From: Gymnothorax reevesii
Taxonomy: Eukaryota; Chordata; Actinopteri; Anguilliformes; Muraenidae
Reading direction: 5' to 3'
Length of the DNA stretch: 64,000 nucleotides
Assembly: GCA_029721435.1 (NCBI GenBank)
Contig: CM056583.1
Span: 86,195,620 to 86,259,619 of the forward strand
Under the pieces are notes generated by a model that saw only the letters and a list, made by a program, of their open reading frames with translations, was not told where the DNA came from and searched no databases. This document shows, one piece after another, positions 1 through 12,504 of this stretch (positions within the stretch are counted from its first letter, which is position 1; every line of letters starts with the position of its first letter). Position numbers and translations under genes: made by a program.

Positions 1-689
1 AATGAGCAGGAGCGAATGTATCTGTGGGTTGTGGGTTGGGCTGAACTAATGTGATCAGGGCGGCATTACAGAACCATGAACCATCACAATTACACTACAC
101 TTTTAATATACCATAAAGAGGCTTACATATTTTCAATAAAATACTGCAGAAATTACGTCGCCAAAAAGTATAGGACATACATCTCTCCGACACATATCTG
201 ACACATTTGTGCGCTCAAACACGCAAGCAAACATGCACTGTACAACAGCTGGGAATGAGCGTCCTGTCGAATAATTCTGAACGGTCACAATAAAAGGGAG
301 CATGAATTTCCAAAAAGAAAACTCATACGCAACACATACAGCTTGCCTGCATCATTCTATCTACTCACAAGTATCGCAAAATGCAAAAAAATGCCACTTT
401 GGAAATTTCTGAACCACCACTGCAAGAAGACATATTTTGACAGGCCGGTCGACATGCCAAATTCGGCCTTAACAACACACAGTATCCCACTGTTAAGCAA
501 GCTTGGACATCAGCTTTCATCAACTTTTCACCAAGCCAGTTTTCCTGCTGACTGCGACATATCCTCGTTGCCGATGGAGATGCCCGCACTGTTTAGCGCA
601 GTGGTTTTCAAACTTTTTGTGCCCAAGACACACCAAAGGGCAAGCCGAAATCTGAAGGCACAGCTGTATTAATATCAGCGCAAATTATC
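1..689. other. non-coding stretch, nothing recognised
   Basis: There is no convincing exon, RNA gene or repeat boundary here. The longest open frames on both strands overlap each other and lack any recognisable domain. Confidence 0.5.
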
Positions 690-697
690 CTCCATAA

Positions 698-899
698 CAG
701 GGGTGTCAAACTGACCTGTAAACGGGCCAAGAGGCTGCAAATTTTCACTCCAACAATGCAGAAGCTCACCTGATACAACTAATCAGTTGTGCAGGCCAAG
801 ATCAGTTGATTAAATCAGTGCTTTCAGGTGAGCTTCTGCTTGGTAGGATTGAAGACCTGCAGCCTCTTGGCCCGTTTACGGGTCAGTTTGACACCCCTG
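698..899. mobile_element. hAT-type palindromic MITE
   Basis: This is a 202-bp element beginning CAGGGGTGTCAAACTGACC and ending with its inverted complement (GGTCAGTTTGACACCCCTG). The inverted similarity continues inward (CAGCCTCTTGGCCCG, AAGCTCACCTGA), so the element is almost a full palindrome. Its flanks are ctccataa (690-697) and ctctataa (900-907), an 8-bp target duplication with one mismatch. CAG...CTG termini plus an 8-bp duplication are typical of hAT elements. It has no coding capacity and would need a transposase in trans. Confidence 0.85.
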
Positions 900-1457
900 C
901 TCTATAACACTTGTTTTTACTCTGATCCTTCAGTATATATTTTTTATTTACAAATGCCGATAAAAATGCGCAAACAACCATAATACTCATAATATTATAG
1001 TAACAAAATAATTCAAGGATTCACTTTGTAAAATTACATCAAAGCAGCAATACACCAATTCAAACCAGGCAGGTCACAAAATTAAAATCGTAATTGCTTC
1101 GGTTGGAGAGTCAGATTCTCAACATATCCCTGCAAAGCCATTACACTATCACTTATTTTCTCAAAAAATATTTTTTTAAAAATTGCAGTCTTCTTCCTTC
1201 TGACAGTTGCTGAAGGACCAAATTCCATTTTCATCGTAACTTAACCGGGCATGAATATTGCCCCCTTGCCAAAGAAATAATTTCAACAAGTCGACATGGT
1301 CTACAACATCCCCCACCAATCCTGTGCTTCTTACTTTCTAACTCCATCAAGGCCTTTATGGTCTGAAGCTACACACCAAATTTGGTTGTCCAATCTGTAA
1401 TAGTTTCTGAGAAAAGTTGTCCCCTTTCTCTCGGACGGACGTACGGAGGTCAAACCT

Positions 1458-1491
1458 ATATCCTCCTCACACTTCGTGTCGGCGGGGGATA
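1458..1491. repeat. hairpin with TTCG loop
   Basis: TATCCTCC pairs with CGGGGGATA around an inner ACAC-TTCG-TGT stem-loop. It lies at the end of a block with direct repeats and resembles the hairpin at 1605-1634. Confidence 0.5.
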
Positions 1492-1604
1492 ATAATAAAC
1501 TCAAAGTCCTACATTGACGTGAATATTGCAGGACTTTACTGAGAAAGCATGATCAGCGCATGAAATCGAATGCTTAGAGTTGGCTAAATTTGTTTTGCTC
1601 TTGT

Positions 1605-1634
1605 TATCCCCCCGGCATATAATGCGGGGGGATA
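1605..1634. repeat. perfect-arm hairpin (CCCCCC / GGGGGG)
   Basis: TATCCCCCCG and CGGGGGGATA flank CAT-ATA-ATG, giving a near-perfect palindrome. A related palindrome with the same GCATATAATGCGGGGG core occurs at 17566-17587, so this is part of a dispersed family. Confidence 0.6.
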
Positions 1635-2700
1635 TAGCTATCGCTCTGTCTGTCCGTCTGTCCATCTGTCCGTCTGTAAACATTATTTTGTGCAGAGCAT
1701 AACTTGAAATCCGTTCAGTATTTCTTCACGAAATTTGACATGTAGGTCAGGTGTCATATGTAGATGTGCCTTTCGGTATTTAGGAATTTCTTGAGCAGTT
1801 AATCCATGAATGTGGGGGGCCGGGGGGGTACGCCATTTCCAGATGGCTCTCGTGATTATAAAAAGCTGAAGAAACGAACATAGAGTAAGCATTGTAAAGT
1901 ATTTATTGCCCATTTTAGTAAATAAACATGATCGTGAAAAGATGTGAGAACTGAGCATTCATAATATTCGACCACATTCACAAGTATCGATTTCACGGTA
2001 CAAGCTCTCAAGATGCTCTCTGAAGGTTTTTAGCTTCCAAAATTTTTGCAGAAATATGACGAAGCACCAGAACGTTCTTGGGGCTTGAACTGCCCATCTT
2101 ATAATTCTGTTCAGAACTAAATTAGAAATTTCTGTGCTGTGAAACCACAAAACTATGAGCAGTCTTTCATATATACTCGGAAAATAGTGTTCTGTCGCGC
2201 TGCAGTCAAACTGTAGCCAATCAAATTTAGTATCACATCGATTTACTCCATCTGACGGTAAATTCCATCACTACACAACTTGCCGAGGAAGGGCCGTGTA
2301 AAAATATCTAACATATTTCCGATTTCAGAAATGATCATTCATATAAACAATTGTTTTGCACAGTTCACACAACCAAAATAAGACAAAAAAAGCTGCGGTT
2401 CTTATAGAATTTGGTCAAATTTCTTTGGGGTTCCAATTATTAGTCAATTAGTCAATTGAATTTTTTTTTTTTGTCGATTGCAGCAGACATTCAAAATACT
2501 GGTTCAGAAACGAACTGGTAACGCTCCAGAGCAAGCGTATGCTTATCAGCTCAATGTCTGAGGAGCCTGTCACGAACCGTCTGCGGTCACGCAGCAGACT
2601 GTGTTTTAGGGGCTCATAGTGTCGGACGTCGCCCTCACTTTCTGATATCATGAAATTTGCTCTCCAATCTGCAGTATTACTCCCCGAAGCCAAGGCCAAA

Positions 2701-4253
2701 TACAACCCCAATTCCGAAACAGCTGGGACGAAGTGTGAATTGTGAATAAAATTAAAATGCAATGACTTTCAGATCACATGAGCCAATATGTTATTTACAA
2801 AAGAACATAGATAACATTTAAAATCTTGACACTGAGACATTTTACATTTTTATCCACAAAATGAGCTTATTTCAAATTTTCTGGCTGCAACAGGTCTCAA
2901 AAAAGTTGGGACACAGGCAAGAAAGGGCTGAAAAAGCCATTTTAATTAATATATAAGTTAATCACCTTAAAGAACATTAAGCAAGTAATTAAGTTAACTG
3001 GCATTAGGTGTGTAACATGATTGGCTATAAAAGGGATTTCTTAGCGAGGCTGAGTCTCTCAGAAGTAAAGATGGCAAGAGGCTCTCCAACGTGTGAAGGC
3101 TTGTGTAAAAAAATTGTGGAATACTTTAAAAAGAATGTTCGTCAACATCAAATTGCAGAGGCTTTAAAGGTCTTATCATTGACAGTGCATAACATCATCA
3201 AAAGATTCAGAGAAACTGGAAACATCTCTGTGCGTAAAGGACAAGGCCGAAGACCTTTACTGGATGCCCGTGATCTTCGGGCCCTCAGACGCCACTGCAT
3301 CACTCACCGGCATGATTCTGTCATTGACATTACTAAATGGGCCCAAGAATACTTCAAGAAACCACTGTCAGCAAACACAGTCTGTCATGCCATCCACAGA
3401 TGCCACTTAAAACTCTATATTGCAAAAAGGAAGCCATCATTGAGCATGATCCAGCATCCGTGTTCTATGGGCCAAAGCTCATTTAAAATAGACTGTAGCA
3501 AAGTGTCCTGTGGTCAGACAAATCCAAATTTGACATTCTTGTCGGAAATCATGGGCGTCGTGTCCTCCAGGCTAAAGAGGAGAAAGACCACCCCTCCTGT
3601 TATCAGGAAAGGCCAGCATCTCTGATGTTATGGGGATGCATTATTGGATATGGTGTGGGACACTTGCATGTTATAAAAAGCACCATGAATGCTGAAAGGT
3701 ATATAAAGGTTTTAGAGCAACATGTCCTCCCCTCCAGATGACATCTATTCCAAGGATGGCCTTATGTATTTCAGCAGGACAATGCAAAACCAAATACTGC
3801 AGCTATTACAACAGCATGGCTTCGTAGTAGAAGAGTCCATGTGCTGAACTGGCCTGCCTGCAGTCCTGATCTGAATCTGATCTGGAGACCCAAAGTTCTC
3901 CAGCAGCTGAAAGCCTGTATTAAACAAGAGTGGGATCAAATTCCAATGGCTAAACTCAAGAAACTTGTCTCCTCAATGCTTGACGCCTCCATTCCGTGTT
4001 AAAAAGAAGAGGGGATGCTACACCATGGTAAACAGGCCCCTGTCCCAACTTTTTTGAGACCTGTAGCAGCCATTAAATTTGAAATGAGCTCATTTTATGG
4101 TTAAAATTGTTCAATTTTTCAGTTTCAATATTTGCTGTGTTATCTTTGTTCTATTGTGAATAAAATACTGGCTGGTGTGATCTGTAAGTCATTGCGTTTT
4201 GATTTTATTCACAATTTACACTTTTTCCCTACTATTTCAGAATTGGGGATGTA
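2701..4253 (+). mobile_element. Tc1-like DNA transposon, nearly full length, degenerate
   Basis: About 1.55 kb bounded by terminal inverted repeats of roughly 90 bp. The left end starts TACAACCCCAATTCCGAAAC. The right end, read on the other strand, starts TACATCCCCAATTCTGAAAT, and the match continues through AATTGTGAATAAAAT. Both ends carry a TA, the Tc1/mariner target site. The interior holds a broken plus-strand transposase reading frame. Related copies lie at 5633-6660 (inverted, with an internal deletion) and 40020-40505 (3' part only). Confidence 0.9.
3071..4002 (+). pseudogene. Tc1-like transposase, frame-shifted
   Basis: The frame starts MARGSPTCEGLCKKIVEYF and has the paired-type helix-turn-helix N-terminal half (HQIAEALKVLS...IIKRFRETG) followed by a GRRP-type linker. 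It runs open to about 3625, but recognisable homology leaves that frame near 3450. The DDE half continues in other frames: FQQDNAKPNT (second catalytic Asp) near 3770 and LNWPACSPDLN near 3850. The usual PIEN after SPDLN is missing, so the third acidic residue is gone. The copy cannot encode active transposase. Confidence 0.85.
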
Positions 4254-5370
4254 AATAGACTGTTGGACTTCTGCAGTAGACCAGCTAGTTTACTTGTAAT
4301 TTAGTGCGACGTGGAGCACTTGCATCGTTATTGTCTCCTGAGCATTTATAAATTTGCGCAACTCAGCTGACAGTGACACGGTCGAATAGCTGCCATACTC
4401 ATTGATGCATGAGTACACCCGAGCTGTGATTGGCTGATATAATGGTACCAGCTAACCTGCATAAAAAAATTTCACCGCGAGGGCAAACCCGACTCACACA
4501 ATAATCAGAGCACTGTATAAGCAGTATTTTGCCTAATTCCGATGATTCTTTTGATTCCGATCCTCGCGATGGAGCTTACTGCAGCCCCAGTAAGCCTGTG
4601 CATTATTATGGCGCTGAATGTAATCAGATTTAGTGCAGTTGGTTTGGTCCACCCCTCTTGGAGTTAAGCAATCACGGGTCTCAATGAATGTGGTGCCAGA
4701 TGTTCTCGAGTCGTTCCTGGTTCCTGAGGTGACGATGGGCGCCAGAGTTCCCACATCCAAAGCTGTGAGGAGTCACTAGTCCACTAATTAATCAACTTCT
4801 CAGAAGCTAAATGTGCGGCTAAGTCTTTTAGCTGGAAATATCACAGACACATTAAAGATTAACACCATTGCGCTAAAACCAAGCGGACACAAATGCCATT
4901 CCTGCAAATTACCCGAAATTGGTAGGTAACATATTTCTCTGAGAAGCTGGAGAATTATAATTGCCTGTGTTATTTTGAGAGTGCTTAAATACTGTATGTT
5001 TCAGAAAACAGCATCTTAAATTCTCCTCCAAACAGACATAAAGTTGCTCTCCCTCGGATTTTTTCTTTTTCTTTCATTTCTTAATTCTTTCTTTCGTTTT
5101 CTTCCTCTTGACGTGCCGAGGCAGCCCCCCCTTCCTTGCTCCAGTGTGTTTAATAGGCTTTTGTGCATCTGCCAGAAGTCGGCCTGCTCCTCCGACCGGC
5201 ACTCAGATTAATCAATAGCCCCAGTACTGCAGCACCATTAGCATAGCAAAGGAAATTAGAGGGAAAAAAGGTTATTCAGCCGTCTACTCTGATATTTAGC
5301 TCATGAAAGTCTAGACTCCCATTCTTCTCCCATCCTATAATTGATAATCAAACATTACATGCCATAGGCA
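4254..5370. other. non-coding, nothing recognised
   Basis: No exon with domain similarity was seen. A pyrimidine-rich run (TTTTTCTTTTTCTTTC and similar, about 5060-5110) is the only notable composition feature. Confidence 0.4.
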
Positions 5371-5408
5371 TGCACACGCACACATACAGGCACACACACA
5401 TACGCACG

Positions 5409-5442
<34 letters not shown>

Positions 5443-5450
5443 CGCGCACA
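5371..5450. repeat. CA microsatellite
   Basis: An imperfect (CA)n tract with a pure core at about 5412-5440 and TACGCACGCA variants at the edges. Open frames across it are artefacts of the dinucleotide repeat. Confidence 0.95.
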
Positions 5451-5632
5451 TAAAATACTTGGAATTTGCACCAATGATGATATGTGTCTCTGTCCCTGGC
5501 CCTCTCTTTCTATCGCTCTCTCTCTCTGACATATGCATAAACTCTCACATATGTACTTATGAGCGATGCATTTGAAATGTGCTCCTAATTCCTCTCTTTA
5601 ACTCACAAACACACGCACGCCAAGCACAAAAA

Positions 5633-6660
5633 TACAACCCCAATTTTGAAATAGTTGGGACAAATTCTAAATAGTGAATAAAATCAAAATGCAATGACTT
5701 TCAAATCACACCAGCCAGCATTCACAATAAAACAGATACCATAGCAAATGTTGAAACTGAGAAATTTGAAAATTTTATCCTGAAAATTAGCTCATTTCAA
5801 ATTTGATGGCTACTACAGGTCTCAAAAAAGTTGGGACAGGGGCCTGTTTACCATGGTGTTGCATCCTCTCTTCTTTTTGAACACAGTCGAGGCGTTTGGG
5901 CATTGAGGAGACAAGTTTCTTGAGTTTAGCATTAAAACATGCAAGTGTCCCACAGCATATGCATTAATGCATCCCCATACCATCAGAAATGCTGATTTTT
6001 GAAAAAAATGTCAAGTTTAGACTCGTCTGACCACAGGACACTTTGCCACTTTGCTACAGTCCAATTTAAATGAGCCTTGGCCCACAGAACACGGCGGCGC
6101 TTCTGGATCATGCTCATCAATGGCTTCCTTTTTGCATGATAGAGTTTTAGGTGACATCTGTGAATGGCACGGCAGAATATGTTTGCTGACAGTGGTTTCT
6201 TGAAGTATTCCTGGGCCCATTTAGAAATGTTAATGACAGAATCATGCCGGTGAGTGATGCAGTGGCGTCTGAGGGCCCAAAGACCATGGGAATCCAGTCA
6301 AGGTCTTCAGCCTTGTCCCTTACACACAGAGATTTTTTCAGTTTCTATGAATCTTTTGATGATGTTATGCACTGTTGATGATGAGACATTCAATGCCTTT
6401 GCAATTTGACGTTGAGGAACATAGTTTTTTTAAATATTTCATATTTTTTTAAAATGATAGCCTTCAGGGGTTGGAGAGCCTCTGGCCATCTTTACTTTTG
6501 AGAGACTCAGCCTCTCTAAGACATCCCTTTTATAGCCAATCACGTTACACACCTGATGCCAGTTAACTTAATTACTTGCTAAATGTTCTTTCAGCTGATT
6601 CTCTTATAAATTAATTGCTTTTTGGGCCCTTTTTGCCTGTTTCTCAACTTGATTTATTTT
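5633..6660 (-). mobile_element. Tc1-like transposon copy, internally deleted
   Basis: This is the same family as 2701-4253 in opposite orientation. The plus-strand left end TACAACCCCAATTTTGAAAT corresponds to the family TIR, and the minus strand encodes transposase pieces such as GPGILQETTVSKHILPCHS. The right end fades near 6660 (TTTTTGCCTGTTTCTCAAC). The segment carrying the second and third catalytic acidic residues is missing: sequence passes directly from the region after the DDE block to the VGHLH-like middle region. It is a non-autonomous fossil. Confidence 0.85.
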
Positions 6661-6711
6661 TTAAAAATCTAAATCTTAAATTCCTCAAAATAACCTTAAT
6701 TTTCAGCAATT

Positions 6712-6985
6712 ATTGCCGAACAAACTCTTATGTTTCTCTTTGAGGACAGTCTTCAGGTTGTGAGAGATCAGGCACCATTAGAGGCAGTGATTATTGCTGA
6801 ACAAACTCTTATTTTTCTCTTTGAGGACAGTCATTAGGTTGTGAGAGATCAGACACCATTAGAGGCAGTGATTATTGCTGAACAAACTCTTATTTTTCTC
6901 TTTGAGGACAGTCATTAGGTTGTGAGAGATCAGACACCATTAGAGGCAGTGATTATTGCTGAACAAACTCTGATGTTTGATCAGA
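6712..6985. repeat. 81-bp tandem repeat, about 3.3 copies
   Basis: The block TGAACAAACTCTTATTTTTC...GAGGCAGTGATTATTGC recurs with a constant step: the anchor CAAACTCT is at 6721, 6802, 6883 and 6964. Units 2 and 3 are almost identical, and unit 1 is the most diverged. No open frame is maintained across the units. Confidence 0.9.
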
Positions 6986-8869
6986 CACCAATTTTGGTTC
7001 CCACAACTGCCCTTTCTGTTCAATAAGTCCCAAATTAGCTTGATTTTTATTCACATTTGAGAGAACTGAATTAATTTGTTGGTTTTTATCCCGAGGCCGA
7101 CAACGGCCATTTGGGTGTTGTTGTCCCCACTGGCGTTCGTCCGTCTTTCCATACAAGGCTAACACTCTAGCTCGTTTATTATTGGGCAGAAACTTTGCAA
7201 TTTGGTGTACAGATTGCGCATCACTGTGAGAATTTTGCTATTGAAAATCGGCACGTTTCGATTCTCGGTTTGGCCACCAAGGGGCGATATGTGAAAACAA
7301 AAAATGTGACTGCTCACTTCATAGTGGTATCAAATCGCTGAAATTTTTATGGTAGGTTCACCTGGTGAGGAAATATCACATATCATATGCGTTTTTGATT
7401 TGACCTATTTATCAAGGTCACAGAGGTCAAAGTTCATTTACGTGGACTTAGACAACGTTAAAGCTCTGCAGCGTGCAATTTTTCACCGAGCGTTTCCAAA
7501 ATGCATGCGTAAATTGACCATCAGGTGAAGCAGTTTCCTTTTGAAAATCGGCACGTTTCAATTCAAAAACATAGCCGATAACAGAAAATGGGTCATAGCT
7601 CCTGTATTAATAAAACTATTGCGTAGTAATACACCCGCCCGCAGCAATATGACACAGGGAACCAGTCTAAGAAAAAGCTCCACGACTTGGGTAGTATGGG
7701 ACTGCCTTTGTTTACGAAAGAAAGGAGTTTTAATGGCGGCTTAGATCGGAAATTTTTGTGGGCTGGTTATTTTTGTGGATCACAACCACCCGTAAAATCC
7801 GCAAAATTAAACAGCCCGCAAAAATTTCCTGGGTTACTATTTGCTCGCAGCCTAGGGGTCGTAAGTGCGACTAGCACGGTATTTTTTATTTTTCCAAAAA
7901 CAAAATTTAAAAAAAAATTGATCTCAAAATTCCAGGCACCATCCAGTGAAGAAAATGATTGATGTTTTACCCATAAGAGCTCCTGGTGGCGCAGGTGTCA
8001 CAAACGCTTTAGAGAAATGTTCTCCATGTGATCCACTTGGTCTCTTTATTATGCCCCGTAGTTTTCCTTTGGGCAGAAATGGGTCTGTCCTCTTTTGGAT
8101 TCACTTCAGACTAGTTTACCAAGTGCCATTAAAAAAAAAAAAATTAGTGCAGGTTTTACCTGTTAAATTTATCCAAAGACAGACAAAACACGAGTAATGT
8201 GCATCCAAACTTTTGACCTACAGTGCAGCTACTTGGGAGATAATGCGCTCCCTAACGTCCTCACGTACCAGAAGAGCTAAGAAAACACACAGATTGTTGT
8301 GCGAGGGTCATAAAAATTGAAGAGCGGATCTGAGTCATTCTCATGCATATTTTTGTTCTCACATCCTGTTCTATTTATCAAGTCTACATCCCTCATCGAA
8401 CTGAGTACATTTTTCAAAAAACAACATTGATTGTGCAATGCCTGCATCTCATTTGTTCCTCCAAAATTCACATAGTTTTTTTGATCCAATGCAATTTAGA
8501 AGTAAATCTAGAAGTCTTTTGATTTGAAGGCAAACATTATTAATTTCCTATTACCCGTTTCAGCCTCAGATAAAATAAGACCAGGATCACACAGCACACA
8601 CACTATTCCTTTGGGAAATTTGGTGGCTCCAATTAGCTTAACACGAGTGTCTTTAGGATTTGGGAGAGCGCAGAATGAGCCTGTATGAACACAGGGAGAT
8701 TATACAGACTTCATACAGAAAGATCTCAGGCTAAATATGAGCCTAAACCTCCATGCTGGGAAGTAACAATGCCACATACTGTGCTGCAGTGCCCGCCTTC
8801 ATTAGCGCTCATACTGTGCAAATGCTGCTTCACTTGAAAAGTAATGGAAAATTGATATGGGATCAGTAA
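6986..8869. other. non-coding, unclassified dispersed repeat around 7080-7560
   Basis: The motif TTGAAAATCGGCACGTTTC occurs twice (7240 and 7541), and CCGAGGCCGACAACGGCC with the following CCGTCTTTCC-type tract resembles the repeat near 1430-1680. I do not recognise a family. Beyond 7600 nothing is recognisable; open frames at 7541-8197 have no domain. Confidence 0.4.
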
Positions 8870-9900
8870 GACACCAGATGCGGGGAGAAGGGAATGAGGA
8901 TTTATTAATAAACAAAACAAAACAGGCACGAGGGCCAACAAAAAACTTAGCCCAAAGGGTTGCAAAAAACAAACTGAGGTAAGCTACACAGAGCTATAAA
9001 ACAATAAATGCAAAAGGCAAAAAACAAAAGGCACTGGAAACTCCAGGCGAGAAGATCAAGAAAAATAAATAACAAGACTAAATATATATATATACACAAA
9101 ACAAGACGAGAGGCTAGGACAAATACTAGGGAACTTGACAAGAACTTGGCTAAACGAGACGCAACTAGAAACAAACTTGAGACACTGTCTGCCAGCCAAC
9201 TTCCACCGCATCCAGATAAAGGCTTGGAAATCATGACATGAGGGGTAACACCTGGAGAGAGAGAAACAAGAGGCATGGCAAGATCAAGACATGGACAGAG
9301 ATTGGATGACATGACCTGCTCATTAAGAGAATGAGCGTGCTCAGCTTAAGTACCAATTAAGTATGCAGTTTGGAAGCAAGCATGAATGTTAAGAACAGAA
9401 AAGCACAGCAAGATCTTGAAATAGCAAAGCAGGAATCATGACAATAAACTCCCTGTCTAAATTAGTAGTATTAGTAATGTGCCTATCTAAGAATTACACC
9501 ACCCAGTGAGTGTTAGTAAATGTTAGTAACTTAAAAACAGTTAATTGCCAATTAAGCTTAGAGAGCCCCGAATCAGCACAGCACAGAAGGAAGAGGGAAA
9601 TACCAAAGCCAACCAGAGCTCAGAAATGTGCAACAACGAAGGCACGGGGCGGAACGCAGACAAGCGGTGGAGTGGCATGGCAGACCTGGCATGAACAAAA
9701 ACATGGAAAAGTAAAAACGTGGACAATGAATGTGAAACATGAAATGCAATGACTAGATACAAGAAACTGTTAAAACTATGACATGAACTATGAACATGAA
9801 CTATGAAATCTTGAACATGAAACTGTTAAAACCATCAATAATACTGTTCTGGCCAAAGGCCAGAACCCTGGAACACAACAGAAAATAGCCATTTTTAGCT
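8870..9900. other. A-rich repeat-like stretch
   Basis: The plus strand is A-rich (AATAAACAAAACAAAACAGG and similar; internal ACATGAACTATGAACATGAA repetition near 9780-9830). It looks like an interspersed element read antisense, but no terminus or protein motif was found. Confidence 0.35.
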
Positions 9901-10049
9901 TGCCACATTTCTGCAAATGAGTCGTGCCGCTATCACATCTTACAATTCTGTTGTGCATTTTGCTGGTTGGTGATTTGATTTCAGTACCTGAATTTATGAT
10001 TCATCCAACAAAAGCTGGCTGTCAAAAGTATTTTACAAGTCATGGGCTC

Positions 10050-10315
10050 GGTAGCTTATACAATGTAAACCCTGACAAGTGTGGTGAACTCAAATGTTTT
10101 GTGGAAACTGACTACCTCAAAGAAAAAACTGAGTATGCCAACTTAATGAACTGTGTTCACAGCAATTAAAAGCATGTAAAAAAAAAAAAAACTTTCCCTT
10201 GTTTTTAAGTTCCTTCCACACAATGTAATTAAGTTAGCCGACACAACTTTTTTTGAGGTAATCGGTTTCCACAGAACATTTGAGTTCACCAGACTATCAG
10301 GGTTCACAGTGTGGT
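10050..10315. mobile_element. fold-back (palindromic) element
   Basis: The left arm (about 10050-10170, with GGTGAACTCAAATGTT) is repeated inverted in the right arm (about 10205-10315, AACATTTGAGTTCACC). Similarity extends across at least 80 bp with substitutions (TGTGGAAACTGACTACCTCA versus TGTGGAAACCGATTACCTCA). A short poly-A run lies in the loop. An open frame of 81 codons ending at 10169 lies partly on the left arm, which explains part of it. Confidence 0.75.
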
Positions 10316-11764
10316 TCTCTTGATTATTCTGTGAGACCTAAGCTCCACATAAAGTGTTAAATTTTTCTTAAAATGGCATCAGAAAATTGTGTAAAATATA
10401 AACTGATAAACTGAGTTGATCTTGAAAGAGCCAAACCAATAAAAAAAGTGTTTAGAAAATCCTGAGCTCCACAGTTGCAAACACCTGCCCAATAAAAAAA
10501 CAGAAAATAACATCAATGCAAACATGAGATAAATGCATCACCTCAGCCGGCGAGATGAACACAATCAGGTGCAGAATTCAGCCGTGTACAATGCCCATTC
10601 TTTCTGATAACGGATCAGTTGACGGTCTCATTTGGGAAGGCGGACAAGCGATGAGAGGAGAGGGGGGTTGTGGGAGTGCGACGCGCTTCATAATGGTAAT
10701 CTCAAGCAAGCATTGCATGCAGGTGTTTGGGATCACCTGTGGTGTCCTTGATGCGGAGGCTGTTAGTGGAAAAACCGTTTGCCTGGGAGAATATTCTGAG
10801 CTGACAGTGCAGAGCAATCTGCTCTTCTGTCAGACGGGTGCAGAAACCTCCTCTTTGAAATATTTTCTGCCAGTTTTTTCAGATTTTTTTCATTGAGGAC
10901 GCCTCCATTTTGCTTGACTGACTTCCTTTATTGTCAAAGGACTGGCACCAGCTTAATATAGGCAAACTGCCTTGCATTGACTTAATTAGAGATTCCTTTT
11001 AAGTTTGTGTTTTTTCTCATTAATAGCACTGCTTAATGGCTAAGCCCATTGAGAATTAACTGGAATACTCACTGCATTCTGGTTTGCACAATAATGTGCT
11101 CATCTCCAAAATCCGCAGGCTTATTGTATGCAACTTGTGCAAATCTTATGGTCTTGTTGTAGCATAAATGGTAAATAGCAGACATGGGTTGATATTTTTA
11201 TGGCAGATTTCTTTCTTTTTTTTTACTCAAAATAAAATCCATTTAACAGATGCATCTCAAATGCTGCAGGAATATGTCTTAAAGAAGCATTAATGTAAAT
11301 TCCCGAATGGATGTCACTGTGGGGTTAGAAAATATCATTCTGAGCCTGAGATCTAGTGTTAAAATGCATTAATTACATTAAAAAAGCAAAAAATGTTGCA
11401 GCCTTTTTTAAGTTTGACAGTGATAATTTTGCATCAGGTTATTTGATTTATTTGAAGAGCCTGGTGCTAAAAGTCACATTTTCAGACATCGTGAAATAAA
11501 GATGCTAAAATATCTTTTATAGTCACAGTTAAGTCCACTGCCTCAATTTTCTCAAAATGGGCATTTTGTGACCTCAGTACCTTTAGCAGTGAGGTCTTCA
11601 ACTCCATTTATTCAGTTAAAAATCAGAGAAATAAGGTGCGTGTCATGATTTTGGAAACTTGAAAATGTAATCTTTGCTTTGACATAGGCTAATGTAATCA
11701 AACCTCATACTTGATGATGTCACTGGTGAAAAATCTGGAATCAGGAAGTAAAAGCCCTCTGTAG
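10316..11764. other. non-coding; possible conserved element near 10540-10880
   Basis: There is no exon signal. The interval 10540-10880 is less A+T-rich and of higher complexity than its surroundings, as conserved non-coding elements often are, but that cannot be judged without an alignment. Confidence 0.3.
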
Positions 11765-11983
11765 TACACTGAAAAAAGTGATTTTGACCCCTAGCAAATG
11801 TTCTATATATTAATTAAGCATATTTTAATAGAAATAGGTGTGTTATTTAACTCCACTTAAAAAATATAAGTAATTTCAAATAGTTAACATAATAAAAATA
11901 TCTAGCTTCAGATAAAAATATTTTGTGCAACCACTTATCTTAAAAAAATTATGTTCATTCAACAAAACATTTTTTACAGTGTA
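11765..11983. mobile_element. short MITE with TACACTG termini
   Basis: It starts TACACTGAAAAAAGTG and ends ATTTTTTACAGTGTA, an inverted pair of about 15 bp. The interior is A+T-rich with no coding capacity. The family was not determined. Confidence 0.65.
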
Positions 11984-12504
11984 TTTTATTCCAGTTACCT
12001 GGATATGTGAATCGGCCAAACTCTTCATAAGTCTCAGACTGATGTCATTGGTGGAGACAAAATGCAGCAGGACATTTACTTCCTCCTCCACTTGACCGCG
12101 TTCGTTTCTTGGTGATTTCACTCACCCAGCTCAATTTAACAGTGAATCGCTGTATTTTGTTGAGGAAATAACTGGATATTCAGAGGTATATCAATTTAAA
12201 TCTGAGCTGGAACGTATATCCTTGTGTACTGACCGTGCGCAGAGAACCAAGGCATAGAACAGTGTGGAACATGACTCCTGTTATTTTTAGCTCCGGTGCA
12301 CAGTGATGTTGTTGCTGTTCTTTTGAAATGTCAATGAGGATAATCTCAGTCTGACCAGCATTAAAGAAGGGAAAATAAGACTGGAAGTGTCTCACAATTC
12401 AAGTATCCTTTGTGTTGTCCGGGAGCATTTTTGGCCCAATCATCCAGTCCGTTGGATTTCCAAATGAGGAATATGCGGGTATTTATTATGTCTGGTCTAC
12501 CAAC

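Larger units (their letters stand above)
908..2700. other. non-coding, with low-complexity and hairpin repeats
   Basis: No exon is recognised. The stretch holds two G/C-run hairpins listed separately (1458-1491, 1605-1634), each next to a cluster of short direct repeats (CGGACGGACGTACGG near 1434; CTGTCTGTCCGTCTGTCC near 1647). This looks like an unclassified dispersed repeat. Short open frames on the minus strand have no family features. Confidence 0.4.

Noticed and set aside
343..672. 109-codon open frame
   Set aside because: No domain, overlaps an equally open minus-strand frame, no splice or promoter context.
5335..5538. Cys/Val-rich minus-strand frame
   Set aside because: Produced by the CA microsatellite.
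9924..10169. 81-codon frame with signal-like start
   Set aside because: No in-frame ATG at its start, and it overlaps an inverted-repeat arm; kept only as a finding.
11998..12121. Possible minus-strand exon ending before a GTAACT donor-like site
   Set aside because: No acceptor with a pyrimidine tract, and no recognisable homology.
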